Source of the DNA: Sphingobacteriales bacterium
GTDB lineage: Bacteria > Bacteroidota > Bacteroidia > Chitinophagales > Chitinophagaceae
Reading direction: 5' to 3'
DNA: 64,000 nucleotides
NCBI GenBank assembly: GCA_016192105.1
Contig: JACPUV010000023.1
Coordinates: 62,001 to 126,000 of the forward strand
Below, one piece after another: positions 18,140-26,707 of this stretch; the stretch's first letter is position 1, and each line of letters opens with the position of its first letter. The position numbers and the translations under genes are program-made. Below the pieces are notes generated by a model. It was given only the letters and a program-made list of their open reading frames with translations, did not search any database and was not told the DNA's origin.

Positions 18140-19249
18140 TTATTTCAGTTTGACAGCCCTTCCCGTCCTTGCACTCTTCCTGGCAGCGTCCAGTATTTCC
18201 ATCACGATCATATTGTTCTCCAGGGAAGAGAGATCGTATTTGGGAAGGGTGATTTTCCCTCTTATTAAGGCGGCAAAAAAAGCAAAGGGATCATCATAAG
18301 GTGACTCCCGCTCTCTTAGATTTTCTTTTACTTCCGCTGTATCGTTTTCCAGCCGGACCCTCATCCCGGAGCGGTTATCGGTAAAAACAGTTCCGGTGGA
18401 ACCATACAGTTCCATATCCTTCCTGCTAAAAGGCCAGTTCCAGGATGCCTGGATAATACCCTGCATCTTCGGGTATTGCAGCAGGATCGTTGCCTCATCG
18501 TCCACTTTTGGATATACATCCGGCTTTATTTGTTGCGTCATCGCCATTACGGATACCGGCTTTTCTCCCTTTACCAGCCAGGTAATCAGGTTGGCGCCAT
18601 AACAGCCGAAATCAGTCACCGCACCCCCTCCATTCAGGACCGGGTCGGTCAGCCAGTCAAGGAATTCCTTATTCACGCCGATCTCTTTGGGACCCTTATG
18701 CCCGTCATGTACCACCACTTTGCGCAGCTCTCCAATCGCTTTGTTCCCGTTTACCAGGGAATACGCCTTATGATTGGTGGCATACCACGTCGTTTCATAA
18801 TTGGTCACCAAAATTATTTTATACTTATCTGCCAGCATCTTCATTCGCTGTGCCTGTTCAAGGCTTACCGCCAGGGGTTTTTCCACCATGACATGAATGC
18901 CCAGCGGGGCACAGGTTTCCACCACGGACAGGTGATCAAAAATAGTCCCGAAGGCAGCCACGGCTTCCGGCTTTGTCTTCGCTATCATTTCAGCCAGGGT
19001 ATTGAAAACAATATCCATGCTGAAGCCATGCTCCCCGGCATAGCGCTGCGCCAGCTCCCGGTTGGGTTCTACGATCCCCACGATCTGCACATCGCCCCGC
19101 TCAGGCCGCCCCAGCAGCCAATGGACATGTGTATGGGTGAGCCCGGCAATACCGATTCGCAGCTTCTTTACAGCAGTTGTATCGTTTTGCGCGATCAGGA
19201 TATTATTTATAACCATTATACAAAAGAATAATGAAAAAAGTCTTTTCAT
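18140..19249 (-). CDS. Exported Gfo/Idh/MocA family protein
   Basis: A 369-residue protein with a signal peptide (MKRLFSLFFCIMVINNILIAQ) and a Gfo/Idh/MocA NAD(P)-dependent oxidoreductase fold. The Rossmann strand reads IGIAGLTHTHVHWLL, so the usual G-x-G-x-x-G loop is changed and a His cluster follows. The catalytic-type MVEKPLAVSLEQA is intact, and GGGAVTDFGCYGANLITWL supplies the second conserved segment. Exported members of this superfamily include oxidoreductases and NAD-using glycosidases such as GH109. It converges with the GH63-like gene (83-base gap) and precedes the SusCD arm, so a role on the locus 1 sugar is likely but the reaction is unknown. Confidence 0.85.
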   Translation of the reverse strand: MKRLFSLFFCIMVINNILIAQNDTTAVKKLRIGIAGLTHTHVHWLLGRPERGDVQIVGIVEPNRELAQRYAGEHGFSMDIVFNTLAEMIAKTKPEAVAAFGTIFDHLSVVETCAPLGIHVMVEKPLAVSLEQAQRMKMLADKYKIILVTNYETTWYATNHKAYSLVNGNKAIGELRKVVVHDGHKGPKEIGVNKEFLDWLTDPVLNGGGAVTDFGCYGANLITWLVKGEKPVSVMAMTQQIKPDVYPKVDDEATILLQYPKMQGIIQASWNWPFSRKDMELYGSTGTVFTDNRSGMRVRLENDTAEVKENLRERESPYDDPFAFFAALIRGKITLPKYDLSSLENNMIVMEILDAARKSARTGRAVKLK

Positions 19250-19295
19250 AATTTATACAGGTTGTGAAATATGATTTCGGTTAGTAATTAGAATC

Positions 19296-19727
19296 TCATC
19301 CGCGCAGACTTTTTCCCAGTACAAGCAGGGAGATGCCCAGGGCCATCACATCTTTCAAAATAAAAAACTCCGTCACAGGAACCCCGTCAATTTTTGTAAA
19401 CACACCGGGTGTGGTAAACAAAAAACTAAGCGTGATCAGAAAAATTAGCACGGACAAAGCCCCGCCCAACACACCCGCCTTTTTTGAGAAAAAAGAAAGC
19501 AGCAGGCAGACCGCCGCCAGGATCTCGATACCGCCGATCAGGTTCGAAGCGCCCTGTACGCCGGTTACCTGGTAGAGCCAGCTTAGCAGGAAACTGTTTT
19601 TTACCAGGGACTCAATGCCCTTTGCTTCCGTAGGTGTGAACTTAAAAATCCCGATCCATAATAAAACAATTACCAGGCCCAGTACACTGATGCCATAGCC
19701 GAAAGATTCGTAATTTACCTTTTTCAT
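19296..19727 (-). CDS. DoxX/YkgB-type membrane protein
   Basis: A 143-residue inner-membrane protein with four hydrophobic segments (ISVLGLVIVLLWIGIF, LIGGIEILAAVCLLLSFF, LGGALSVLIFLITLSFLF, VMALGISLLVLG). The spacing and the WIGIFKFTPTEAKGI segment match YkgB (DUF417), a relative of DoxX. Biochemical function in this family is not settled; links to oxidative stress or electron transfer have been suggested. The ATG at 19727 (MKKVNYESFGYG) is preferred to the upstream ATG at 19781, which adds 18 hydrophilic residues. It lies between the Gfo/Idh gene and an alpha/beta hydrolase, all on the minus strand. Confidence 0.8.
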   Translation of the reverse strand: MKKVNYESFGYGISVLGLVIVLLWIGIFKFTPTEAKGIESLVKNSFLLSWLYQVTGVQGASNLIGGIEILAAVCLLLSFFSKKAGVLGGALSVLIFLITLSFLFTTPGVFTKIDGVPVTEFFILKDVMALGISLLVLGKSLRG

Positions 19728-19928
19728 ATCGTTGGTTTTATTAAAAAATTTATGCAGCCGCTCCCCTTTGTTCAGGGACATTTTTCCCCTTCAGCGGGTG
19801 CTCCTGCCCCCCCTTTCCATACCCGGGTAAAGAATACGGCAACAAACTTCAATGCCCACGATGCCCGGAAAACAACCGGCGCCTGCTTCCGAAAAATCTG
19901 TACGCTTGTAATCCATAGTATCCTTTCC

Positions 19929-20705
19929 TTAGTCCAGGCTTTTTATCCAGTTGATTATATAGCCCGCCACTTCTTCCCAGTTTTGCTGGCCACAGATATA
20001 GTGCGTTCGCCCGGCAAATTCTTTGAAATCAGTTCTGCTGTTCTGATCCCGGTATGCTTTAAAATTTTTCTTATTCAGGGAGGAAGGAATGATATGATCT
20101 TTTTCCCCGGCGATGATCAGTAAAGGGTTGTGCGGTCTTTTAAAATCAATTTTGCCTGCCTTCCCCGAGCTGCTCCGGGGGATATTGCGGCTTTCCGGAA
20201 CCACAAACTTTTTATATTCCGAGGCTGTTTGCTCCAGGGTCATGGTATTACAAAAAGCGTACTGAAACCATTTCAGAGACGGGAGGCAGGGGGAGTTTCC
20301 CTTCAGGGGATTGATGGTAGGGAGATTCGCTTTCAGGAAACTCCACTTAAAACTAAAAATGCCGGCCGGCGGAGCGGAATCAATACAGATCCCCGCAGCG
20401 CCTTTATCCATTTCAATCAGTTTCTGAACAGCCAGCCCTCCCATGGAATGCCCGATCAGGAAAGGTTTTTCGGGCAGGCTATCAATAAATGCGGATAGTT
20501 TATCAATGACTGATCCGAAACTAAGTTTGCCTAATTCCGGGTCAATGTGGAGCCGCAAGTCCGCCGGTTGACCTTCATGGTACGCATAGGCCGGTGCATA
20601 ACAGGTATAACCTGCTCTTTCAAAATGGCTGATCCAGGGCCTCCAGCTTTCGGGGTTCATGAATAAACCGTGAATAAAAACGATGGAGTTGGTTTTTGTA
20701 TTCAT
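19929..20705 (-). CDS. Alpha/beta hydrolase
   Basis: A 258-residue cytoplasmic protein with an alpha/beta-hydrolase fold: FIHGLFMNPESW (oxyanion strand), GHSMGGLAVQ with the nucleophile Ser, AGEKDHIIP with the acid Asp, and GRTHYICGQQNW with the His. The triad is complete, so it should be an active esterase, lipase or related hydrolase. There is no signal peptide. It sits 200 bases from the YkgB-like gene and 221 from susD; the gap to susD carries a terminator, so it may be transcribed separately. The substrate is unknown; deacylation of a sugar is possible but not shown. Confidence 0.85.
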   Translation of the reverse strand: MNTKTNSIVFIHGLFMNPESWRPWISHFERAGYTCYAPAYAYHEGQPADLRLHIDPELGKLSFGSVIDKLSAFIDSLPEKPFLIGHSMGGLAVQKLIEMDKGAAGICIDSAPPAGIFSFKWSFLKANLPTINPLKGNSPCLPSLKWFQYAFCNTMTLEQTASEYKKFVVPESRNIPRSSSGKAGKIDFKRPHNPLLIIAGEKDHIIPSSLNKKNFKAYRDQNSRTDFKEFAGRTHYICGQQNWEEVAGYIINWIKSLD

Positions 20706-20771
20706 TGCAAAATATTAACGGGTCATACGACCTTTTCACCGGAACAAATCTGCCCCTACTAAATGTACAAA

Positions 20772-20793
20772 CAACTTGCTGAAAAACAAGTTG
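20772..20793. repeat. 7-base inverted repeat
   Basis: CAACTTG (20772-20778) and CAAGTTG (20787-20793) form a perfect 7-base stem around an 8-base loop. It lies 14 bases past the susD terminator and 66 bases upstream of the alpha/beta hydrolase start. It may be a second transcription stop or an operator; there is nothing to decide between them. Confidence 0.4.
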
Positions 20794-20806
20794 CGTTTTG
20801 CCACAT

Positions 20807-20836
20807 AAAAAAGACCCACTGCCTGAACAATGGGTC
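20807..20836 (-). terminator. Intrinsic terminator of the susC-susD operon
   Basis: Read on the minus strand, GACCCA and TGGGTC (plus positions 20831-20836 and 20813-20818) form a 6-base stem followed at once by six T (20812-20807). It lies about 90 bases after the SusD stop codon. Confidence 0.75.
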
Positions 20837-20926
20837 CGAACGACTGCTCTGCTTATATGAATCGCTATGTTGCCCTGGTGATAAGAGCGTCTTTTAATTT
20901 CTTTGTAAACTTTACCGGGTCGCTTT

Positions 20927-22300
20927 TTAATTCTGCTCGATATCCGGGTTTGCTCTTGTTTCGCTGTCAGGTATCTTTAGTAACTGTAATTTATCATTGT
21001 ACGCCAGTCCCCGGATGTTCTGCTTCAGCCTTCTCAGTTCATAATACCGGTCTCCCTCGGTAGCCAGTTCAAAATGGCGTTCCTGCTGGATAGCGGTCAG
21101 CAATTCAGAATCAGTTGAAGAAAGCAGGTCAGGCGCGAGACCGGCCAGTGTCCGCAAGCTGTTATAATCGGCCCTTACATCTGCAGCCACATAACCGCCT
21201 TTTCTCACCGCTGATTCAGCCCGGGTAAGTAACATTTCGGCCAGGCGGATAACGGGAATATTCACCGGGTTGGATCCCATGTATTTCAATGAATAGGCTT
21301 TGTTGGCTCCCGGCGGATTGATCAGCGAATTGCGCCTGGCATCCAGCGGATCAAACGACTGGTAAAAAGCAGGGTCCACATAAAAAATAATATTCGCCGC
21401 ATTGCTGTTCCAGAATTCTCCTCTCAGTTTGCTGCTGTTATCATCCCCTGTCATATTAATGACCTGGAATATAACCCCCCCCGAAGCCTGGGTGGGCCCC
21501 ACATTTCTAAAAGGAAGTGTAACATTAGCTCCCAGGCTGAACCCGCCATTTGCAATAACATCATTGGCGTATGTGTACGCATTGGCATAATCACCCATGT
21601 CAAAATACACCCTGGCCAATAAGGCTTTGGCGGACCAGCTTGTAGCACGGCCGCCATTCGTAGCCGGCAATACCATTTCTGCTGCTTTCAGGTCCGTGAT
21701 GATCTGCTGGTACACATCTGCAACCTTCGCCCGGGGAACCGGGATCAGTGCTTCTGCAGGCGTGGGGCGGGTGATCCGGAGAGGAACACCGGGATCGGAG
21801 GTGGGGTTGTTTGAATAAGGCAATGCAAATACCCGGACCAGGTTATGATGGGAGATCGCCCGGATAAACAAAGCTTCCGCTTTCAACACTGCTTTTTCGG
21901 CGTCCGTAGCATCCGGGAATAAATTCTTATCAACAGCATCAATAACAATATTCGCATTGTAGATAGCGCCATAACCGGTACTCCAGACATCCCGGCCCAC
22001 ATTATTAAAGATCCCGAAATTGCGGTTGGAGAAGGGACCATAGTCCTGGCTCGAAACCAGGGAGGAGGTTGTCATATCCACATTATCGCTGTACAGTTCC
22101 GCAGCGATTAAGGATCTTCCCCCGACGAATTTATCGGCTTGTACCCGGTCATACGCAGCATACAAAACAGCGAGCACATTGGCTTTTGTCTGCAATACAT
22201 AAGTGTCCGGCTGTTCATTAATGGGTTTTATGTCCAGGTATTTTTTACAGCCCCCGGCGATGAATGCAAACCCTAAGAGGATACTATATATCTTTTTCAT
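20927..22300 (-). CDS. SusD/RagB outer-membrane glycan-binding lipoprotein
   Basis: A 457-residue lipoprotein (MKKIYSILLGFAFIAGGCKKYLDIKP, lipid on Cys18) of the SusD/RagB family. It has the N-terminal YLDIKP, TPR-like helices around KAEALFIRAISHHNLVRVFALPYSNN and WSAKALLARVYFDMGDYANAYTYANDVI, and the C-terminal IPVIRLAEMLLTRAESA and ERHFELATEGDRYYELRRL. SusD binds oligosaccharide at the cell surface and closes over the SusC channel. It follows susC by 18 bases. This pair is the import arm of locus 1; the ligand is not readable from the sequence. Confidence 0.95.
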   Translation of the reverse strand: MKKIYSILLGFAFIAGGCKKYLDIKPINEQPDTYVLQTKANVLAVLYAAYDRVQADKFVGGRSLIAAELYSDNVDMTTSSLVSSQDYGPFSNRNFGIFNNVGRDVWSTGYGAIYNANIVIDAVDKNLFPDATDAEKAVLKAEALFIRAISHHNLVRVFALPYSNNPTSDPGVPLRITRPTPAEALIPVPRAKVADVYQQIITDLKAAEMVLPATNGGRATSWSAKALLARVYFDMGDYANAYTYANDVIANGGFSLGANVTLPFRNVGPTQASGGVIFQVINMTGDDNSSKLRGEFWNSNAANIIFYVDPAFYQSFDPLDARRNSLINPPGANKAYSLKYMGSNPVNIPVIRLAEMLLTRAESAVRKGGYVAADVRADYNSLRTLAGLAPDLLSSTDSELLTAIQQERHFELATEGDRYYELRRLKQNIRGLAYNDKLQLLKIPDSETRANPDIEQN

Positions 22301-22318
22301 TTTCTTTCTGATTAAAGG

Positions 22319-25300
22319 TTAGAAGCTAAGGTTTATACCCACCACGATCGTTTTGGCCTGGGGGGTCGGCAAATACGGGGCATCGAATGATATATTGGAC
22401 TGGGCCGCACTGAAATTATAGCGGACCACTTCCGGATCCCAGCCTTTATACTTGGTAAAAGTGAGCAGGTTGCTCCCGTTAATAAACAGTTTCGCTGCGG
22501 ATAAGCCGGCTTTCCTGACCACAGCCGCTGGCAGGTTGTAGGCAAAATTGAGGCTTCTTAACCGGACAAAGGAAGCGTCAAACAAAAACCTTGACGTATT
22601 TCTGTCCGAACCGGCAAAGGATGAATTCGTAATGGTCAGCCTGGGAATATTGGTTTCGTCACCGGGTTTCTGCCAGCGCTTTAATACTTCGGTGCGCTGG
22701 TTCCAGGTGCCGATAAATCCTCCCATCTGGCGCTTGGCCCCGTCATCGTAAATTTTATTCCCCTGGGAAGTATAGAACAGAAAACTGAGTTCGAAATTTT
22801 TCCAGGTCAGCGTATTATTCAGTCCTGCGATAAAATCAGGGAAAGGTTTTCCCAGCGGCTGCCGGTTAGATGTGATATCCGACTGTTTCAATGCATCAAA
22901 TACCGTTCCGTCCAGCGCATAGATCATTTCATTCCCGGTCAATGGATTTACACCGGCTGATTTTGCCAGGTAAGAAATACCGATCGGGTATCCTTTTACA
23001 ACCCGGGTATCTCCTTCGGCGGCACCAAAACCATCCGGGGGTACATTTCCGGTTTCCAGTACTTTGTTTTGGTTGGTAGAGATATTAAAATCAGCGGTCC
23101 AGGTAAAATCATTCTTTCGCATAATCCTTGCCGTCAGCTCAAACTCCAGCCCCAGGTTTCTAACCACCACATCTTCCGCATTGACCAGGATCGATCCAAG
23201 CCCCGTTGCTGAAGTCGGTGCGGGTTTATCCAGCAGTACATCGGTGGATATTTTCCGGTAAACGCCCAGGCTGCCGTTAAATCTCCCATTGAGAAGGCCA
23301 AATTCTACTCCTAAGTCCAGCTGACGTGCTTTTTCCCAGCTGATGTCAGGGTTCGGCAACCGGGTAGGTGTAATACCGGGGAAATTCGTGTACCCCCCGG
23401 TGGAACTAAACGTACCCAGGTACCTGAAATTCCCTATTTCTGAATTACCCGTATATCCGTAACTGGCCCTCAGTTTTAAGAAACTGAAAAGCTTACTGTT
23501 CTGCATGAAACTTTCTTCACTGAGTATCCAGCCGGCAGATAAGGCCGGGAAATAACCAAACTGGTGATCACTTCCGAAACGGGAAGATCCATCCGCACGG
23601 AAACTGGCACCCACTAAATACTTATCACTTAATTTATAGTTGGCCCGGGCAAAGAAGGAAAGAAAGCGGTAGGCATCCCGCTGGTTATAACCGGTAACGG
23701 CAGACCCGGCTGGTGTGGAGCCCGGCGCCCAGACCATGGTAGAGGTGGTTTGATTAAAGTAATCATTGATAAAACCCACTCCGCCCGCTGCAGGATTAAA
23801 CCCAATGGCTTTTGTACTGCTGTTCTGAATGGATGATCCTGCTGTAACCGTGATATTATGCCGCTGCCGGAAGGTGTTCTTGTAAGTGAAATAGGCATTC
23901 CCGTTCATATTGGTAATGTTCAGGCGTCTTTCCCAGCGGGCAGCCAGCCCCGCGGAGCCGAAATACCGGTTAACCTTATGGTCATATCTTTCTTCAAACT
24001 GATCCAGCATATCCAGGCCATATTCTGCCCGGAAATTAAGGCTGGGAGTAATCCTGAAATCTGCATAGATATTATTAATAAACCGGGTTGATTTGGTCGT
24101 GTAGGTATTGAGCAGGCGGGCTACCGGGTTCATTCCGGTATTATTGAACTGCGTACCGTAAAAACTTTTATCCGCATTGTACACCGGGAATAAACGCAAC
24201 GCGGTGGATTGGGCCGCACCAAGTCCCCCGCCAAAGGAAGTGGGAACCTGCTCGTTTTTTGTATAGGAAATACTGGACTGAAGGCCGAATTTAAAATTTT
24301 TGGTGGCCTGGTTATCGATGTTTACCCTGCCGCTGATACGGTCATAATTATTTCCCTTTAAGATCCCTTCCTGCGTTTTGTATCCGCCCCCGACAAAAAA
24401 CTGTGTTTTCTCGTTCCCTCCACGGGCCGATACATTCACATCCTGTGTAATTCCTTTCCGGAGCGACTCATCCACCCAGTTGGTATTTACATTCGCCACA
24501 TCATTATAGATAAAAGTTCCCCCGTTAATGGTCAGCGGAACAGCCGGGTCCCTCGGTGCATTGCCATCATTTACCCGGGCTTCATTATATAACATCCACC
24601 AGTCCTGGGAACTGATCAGCTCCAGCTTATTAGTGGCCTGGGATTGCCCGATGGAATAACTTGCATTAAACGAAGTTTTCCCGGCCTTGCCCCGCTTGGT
24701 CGTAATGACTATAACCCCGTTTGCCCCGCGGGCACCATAGATAGCGGAAGCTGCCGCATCTTTCAATACTTCTACAGATTCAATATCCGCCGGGTCGATC
24801 GTGGACAGCACATTGGCATTACTGGCCCTGACGGTATTGATAGCCCCGTCTGTAATGGAATAGTCACCGGAATATACCGGAACACCATCCACCACATATA
24901 AAGGATCGCCTGAACCGGTGAATGAATTTTGTCCCCTTACCCGTACCCGGATTGCGGATCCCGGAACGGCATTGGAACTGATGATCTGCAGACCGGTGGC
25001 CCGGCCCTGCAATCCTGCTTCAAAAGAAGGTGTAACCGTGGTATTCACACGACTGCCGTATTCCACTTTTGCAATAGCGCCTGTCAGGTCCCTCCGCTTA
25101 GCTGTACCATACCCTACCACCACTACCTGGTCAAGGGTCCCCACTTTCACAACAAGGGCAACAGCCAGTTCATGAGTATCACCTACGGTTACCTGCATCT
25201 CCTCATAACCCGTATGTGAAAAACTTAATACGGAACCCTTACTGGCAGAGAGGGCAAACCCGCCGTCTTTATCCGTAACGGTACTGGCTTTACCATTTTT

Positions 25301-25435
25301 AACAGTAACACCCGGCAGCGGGGTGCCGTTTTCAGAAGCGGTTACCTTTCCGGTAATCCGGGTGGTCTGCGCTGATACCACAGCGCCGGAAATTAAAAAA
25401 ATACTAATGACGAGCAGTAACTTTCGGATAAGCAT
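22319..25435 (-). CDS. SusC/RagA TonB-dependent outer-membrane transporter
   Basis: A 1038-residue SusC-type protein. A signal peptide ending VVSAQ is followed by a carboxypeptidase-D-like domain (ITGKVTASENGTPLPGVTV), the TonB-box region VVVVGYGTAKRRDLTGAI, a plug domain with VYGARGANGV-type sequence (ASAIYGARGANGVIVITTKRG), and a 22-strand barrel ending in the aromatic residue of VVGINLSF. It imports glycan pieces using TonB energy. There is no N-terminal STN domain, so it is not an anti-sigma signal transducer; control is likely by the LacI regulator next door. The start is 101 bases from the operator at 25536-25550. Confidence 0.96.
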   Translation of the reverse strand: MLIRKLLLVISIFLISGAVVSAQTTRITGKVTASENGTPLPGVTVKNGKASTVTDKDGGFALSASKGSVLSFSHTGYEEMQVTVGDTHELAVALVVKVGTLDQVVVVGYGTAKRRDLTGAIAKVEYGSRVNTTVTPSFEAGLQGRATGLQIISSNAVPGSAIRVRVRGQNSFTGSGDPLYVVDGVPVYSGDYSITDGAINTVRASNANVLSTIDPADIESVEVLKDAAASAIYGARGANGVIVITTKRGKAGKTSFNASYSIGQSQATNKLELISSQDWWMLYNEARVNDGNAPRDPAVPLTINGGTFIYNDVANVNTNWVDESLRKGITQDVNVSARGGNEKTQFFVGGGYKTQEGILKGNNYDRISGRVNIDNQATKNFKFGLQSSISYTKNEQVPTSFGGGLGAAQSTALRLFPVYNADKSFYGTQFNNTGMNPVARLLNTYTTKSTRFINNIYADFRITPSLNFRAEYGLDMLDQFEERYDHKVNRYFGSAGLAARWERRLNITNMNGNAYFTYKNTFRQRHNITVTAGSSIQNSSTKAIGFNPAAGGVGFINDYFNQTTSTMVWAPGSTPAGSAVTGYNQRDAYRFLSFFARANYKLSDKYLVGASFRADGSSRFGSDHQFGYFPALSAGWILSEESFMQNSKLFSFLKLRASYGYTGNSEIGNFRYLGTFSSTGGYTNFPGITPTRLPNPDISWEKARQLDLGVEFGLLNGRFNGSLGVYRKISTDVLLDKPAPTSATGLGSILVNAEDVVVRNLGLEFELTARIMRKNDFTWTADFNISTNQNKVLETGNVPPDGFGAAEGDTRVVKGYPIGISYLAKSAGVNPLTGNEMIYALDGTVFDALKQSDITSNRQPLGKPFPDFIAGLNNTLTWKNFELSFLFYTSQGNKIYDDGAKRQMGGFIGTWNQRTEVLKRWQKPGDETNIPRLTITNSSFAGSDRNTSRFLFDASFVRLRSLNFAYNLPAAVVRKAGLSAAKLFINGSNLLTFTKYKGWDPEVVRYNFSAAQSNISFDAPYLPTPQAKTIVVGINLSF

Positions 25436-25535
25436 GGCAATCGATTTTGATGATTAATGAAACCGTTTAATCAGGATAAGCATGTAAAAGTGTGTATAAT
25501 TCACACATTGTAATCACGGTTATTCGTATTTTTCA

Positions 25536-25555
25536 TCGAAAACGTTTTCGAAAAG
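25536..25555. promoter_or_regulatory. LacI-type operator in the susC/lacI divergent promoter
   Basis: TCGAAAACGTTTTCGA (25536-25551) is a perfect 16-base palindrome, followed by AAAG. Over 20 bases it differs at one position from the site at 4110-4129. It lies 101 bases before susC and 51 before lacI, so one bound regulator could control both directions and itself. Confidence 0.88.
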
Positions 25556-25601
25556 CAGGAACCGCTTTTTAGTAGTACTATTGGTAAATCTTAACATTCA
25601 T

Positions 25602-26618
25602 ATGGAAAAAACAGACCTGAAAAAACTGGCAAAGGAATTGAACCTGTCTATTGCTACAGTTTCAAAAGCCCTGAGGGACAGCTGGGAGATCAAAGCGGAA
25701 ACCAAGCAACGGGTGCGGGACCTGGCGGACAAACTGAATTACCAGCCCAACCCTTATGCCAGCAGCATGCGGAAAAGGAAAAGCCAGACGATTGCCGTGG
25801 TGATCCCGGAAATCGCCAATAATTTTTTCTCTGTTGTGCTGGATGGAATACAGGTCATTGCCGAAAAAAAGGGGTTTCATGTTTTGACTTACCTGACCCA
25901 TGAAAGCTATACCAATGAAATCGCTACGATCCGGCACCTGCAAAGCGGCCGGGTGGATGGCGTACTGATGTCCCTTTGCAGTGATACGGCCGATTACCAG
26001 CATTTAGTCCGGCTAAAGGAAACCGGCATGCCCATCGTTTTCTTTGACCGGATTGCGGAAATACCGGATTGCCCGACTGTTACCACGGATGATTACGAAA
26101 GCGGTTACAGGGCTACGGAGCATCTTCTTCAAAATCACTGTAAAACGATTGCCTATTTATCTTTATCTCAGCACACATCCATCAACCGCAAACGACAACA
26201 GGGATATATTGATGCCCTGAAAAACCTTCCGGCCAAACCGGGTAAAAACCTGGCGGTGCATTGTGGTGATGAAAATGGGGGTATTATGCGGGCGATTAAA
26301 AAACTTCTCTCGAAAAAAAACAGGCCCGAAGGCATTTTTGCTTCCGTGGAAAAACTGGCGATTGCCACCTACCATGTATGCAACGAACTGAAACTGAAAA
26401 TACCCGACGACTTAAAAGTGATCAGTTTTTCCAATTTAAGAACCGCTTCATTACTCAGCCCTTCCCTGTCAACCATCACGCAACCGGCTTTTGATATCGG
26501 CAGGGAAGCCTGTGAACTGCTGTTCCGGAAAATTGAAAAGAAGTCAAACAATTATATGAGCGAACACCTGGTACTGAAAAGCAGCTTGATCGCAAGGGGA
26601 AGCACGGGCCCAAATTAA
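25602..26618 (+). CDS. LacI-family transcriptional regulator
   Basis: A 338-residue LacI/GalR regulator. The N-terminal helix-turn-helix is LKKLAKELNLSIATVSKALRD, with the hinge helix at NYQPNPYASSMRKRKS. The effector-binding domain begins at QTIAVVIPEIANNFFSVVLDGIQ and includes GRVDGVLMSL, GMPIVFFDRI, VTTDDYESGYRATEHLL and the late ISFSNLRTASLLSPSLSTITQP. The ATG at 25602 is used; an in-frame TTG at 25581 is less likely. The operator 51 bases upstream is shared with the GH31 operon 21 kb away. The effector is probably a uronate or oligosaccharide made by this locus (inference). Confidence 0.95.
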   Translation: MEKTDLKKLAKELNLSIATVSKALRDSWEIKAETKQRVRDLADKLNYQPNPYASSMRKRKSQTIAVVIPEIANNFFSVVLDGIQVIAEKKGFHVLTYLTHESYTNEIATIRHLQSGRVDGVLMSLCSDTADYQHLVRLKETGMPIVFFDRIAEIPDCPTVTTDDYESGYRATEHLLQNHCKTIAYLSLSQHTSINRKRQQGYIDALKNLPAKPGKNLAVHCGDENGGIMRAIKKLLSKKNRPEGIFASVEKLAIATYHVCNELKLKIPDDLKVISFSNLRTASLLSPSLSTITQPAFDIGREACELLFRKIEKKSNNYMSEHLVLKSSLIARGSTGPN

Positions 26619-26624
26619 CAGTTG

Positions 26625-26707
26625 AAATTGTAAATTGTAAATAGGATTCCATCCCAACCGCAACCACCCCTATAAGCTCCACTCTCCACTCTCCACTCCC
26701 CACCCCC
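26625..26707. repeat. Two different 7-base tandem repeats in a convergent gap
   Basis: AAATTGT is repeated 2.5 times at 26625-26642, and CACTCTC-CACTCTC-CACTCCC-CACCCCC (four imperfect copies) at 26680-26707, ending on the stop codon of the minus-strand foldase gene. Both have a period of seven. They fill most of the 88-base gap between the convergent lacI and foldase genes. Confidence 0.8.

Noticed and set aside
18476..19231. 251-residue plus-strand ORF opposite the Gfo/Idh gene
   Set aside because: Antisense shadow; no start signal or domain, and the minus frame has a signal peptide and EKP motif.
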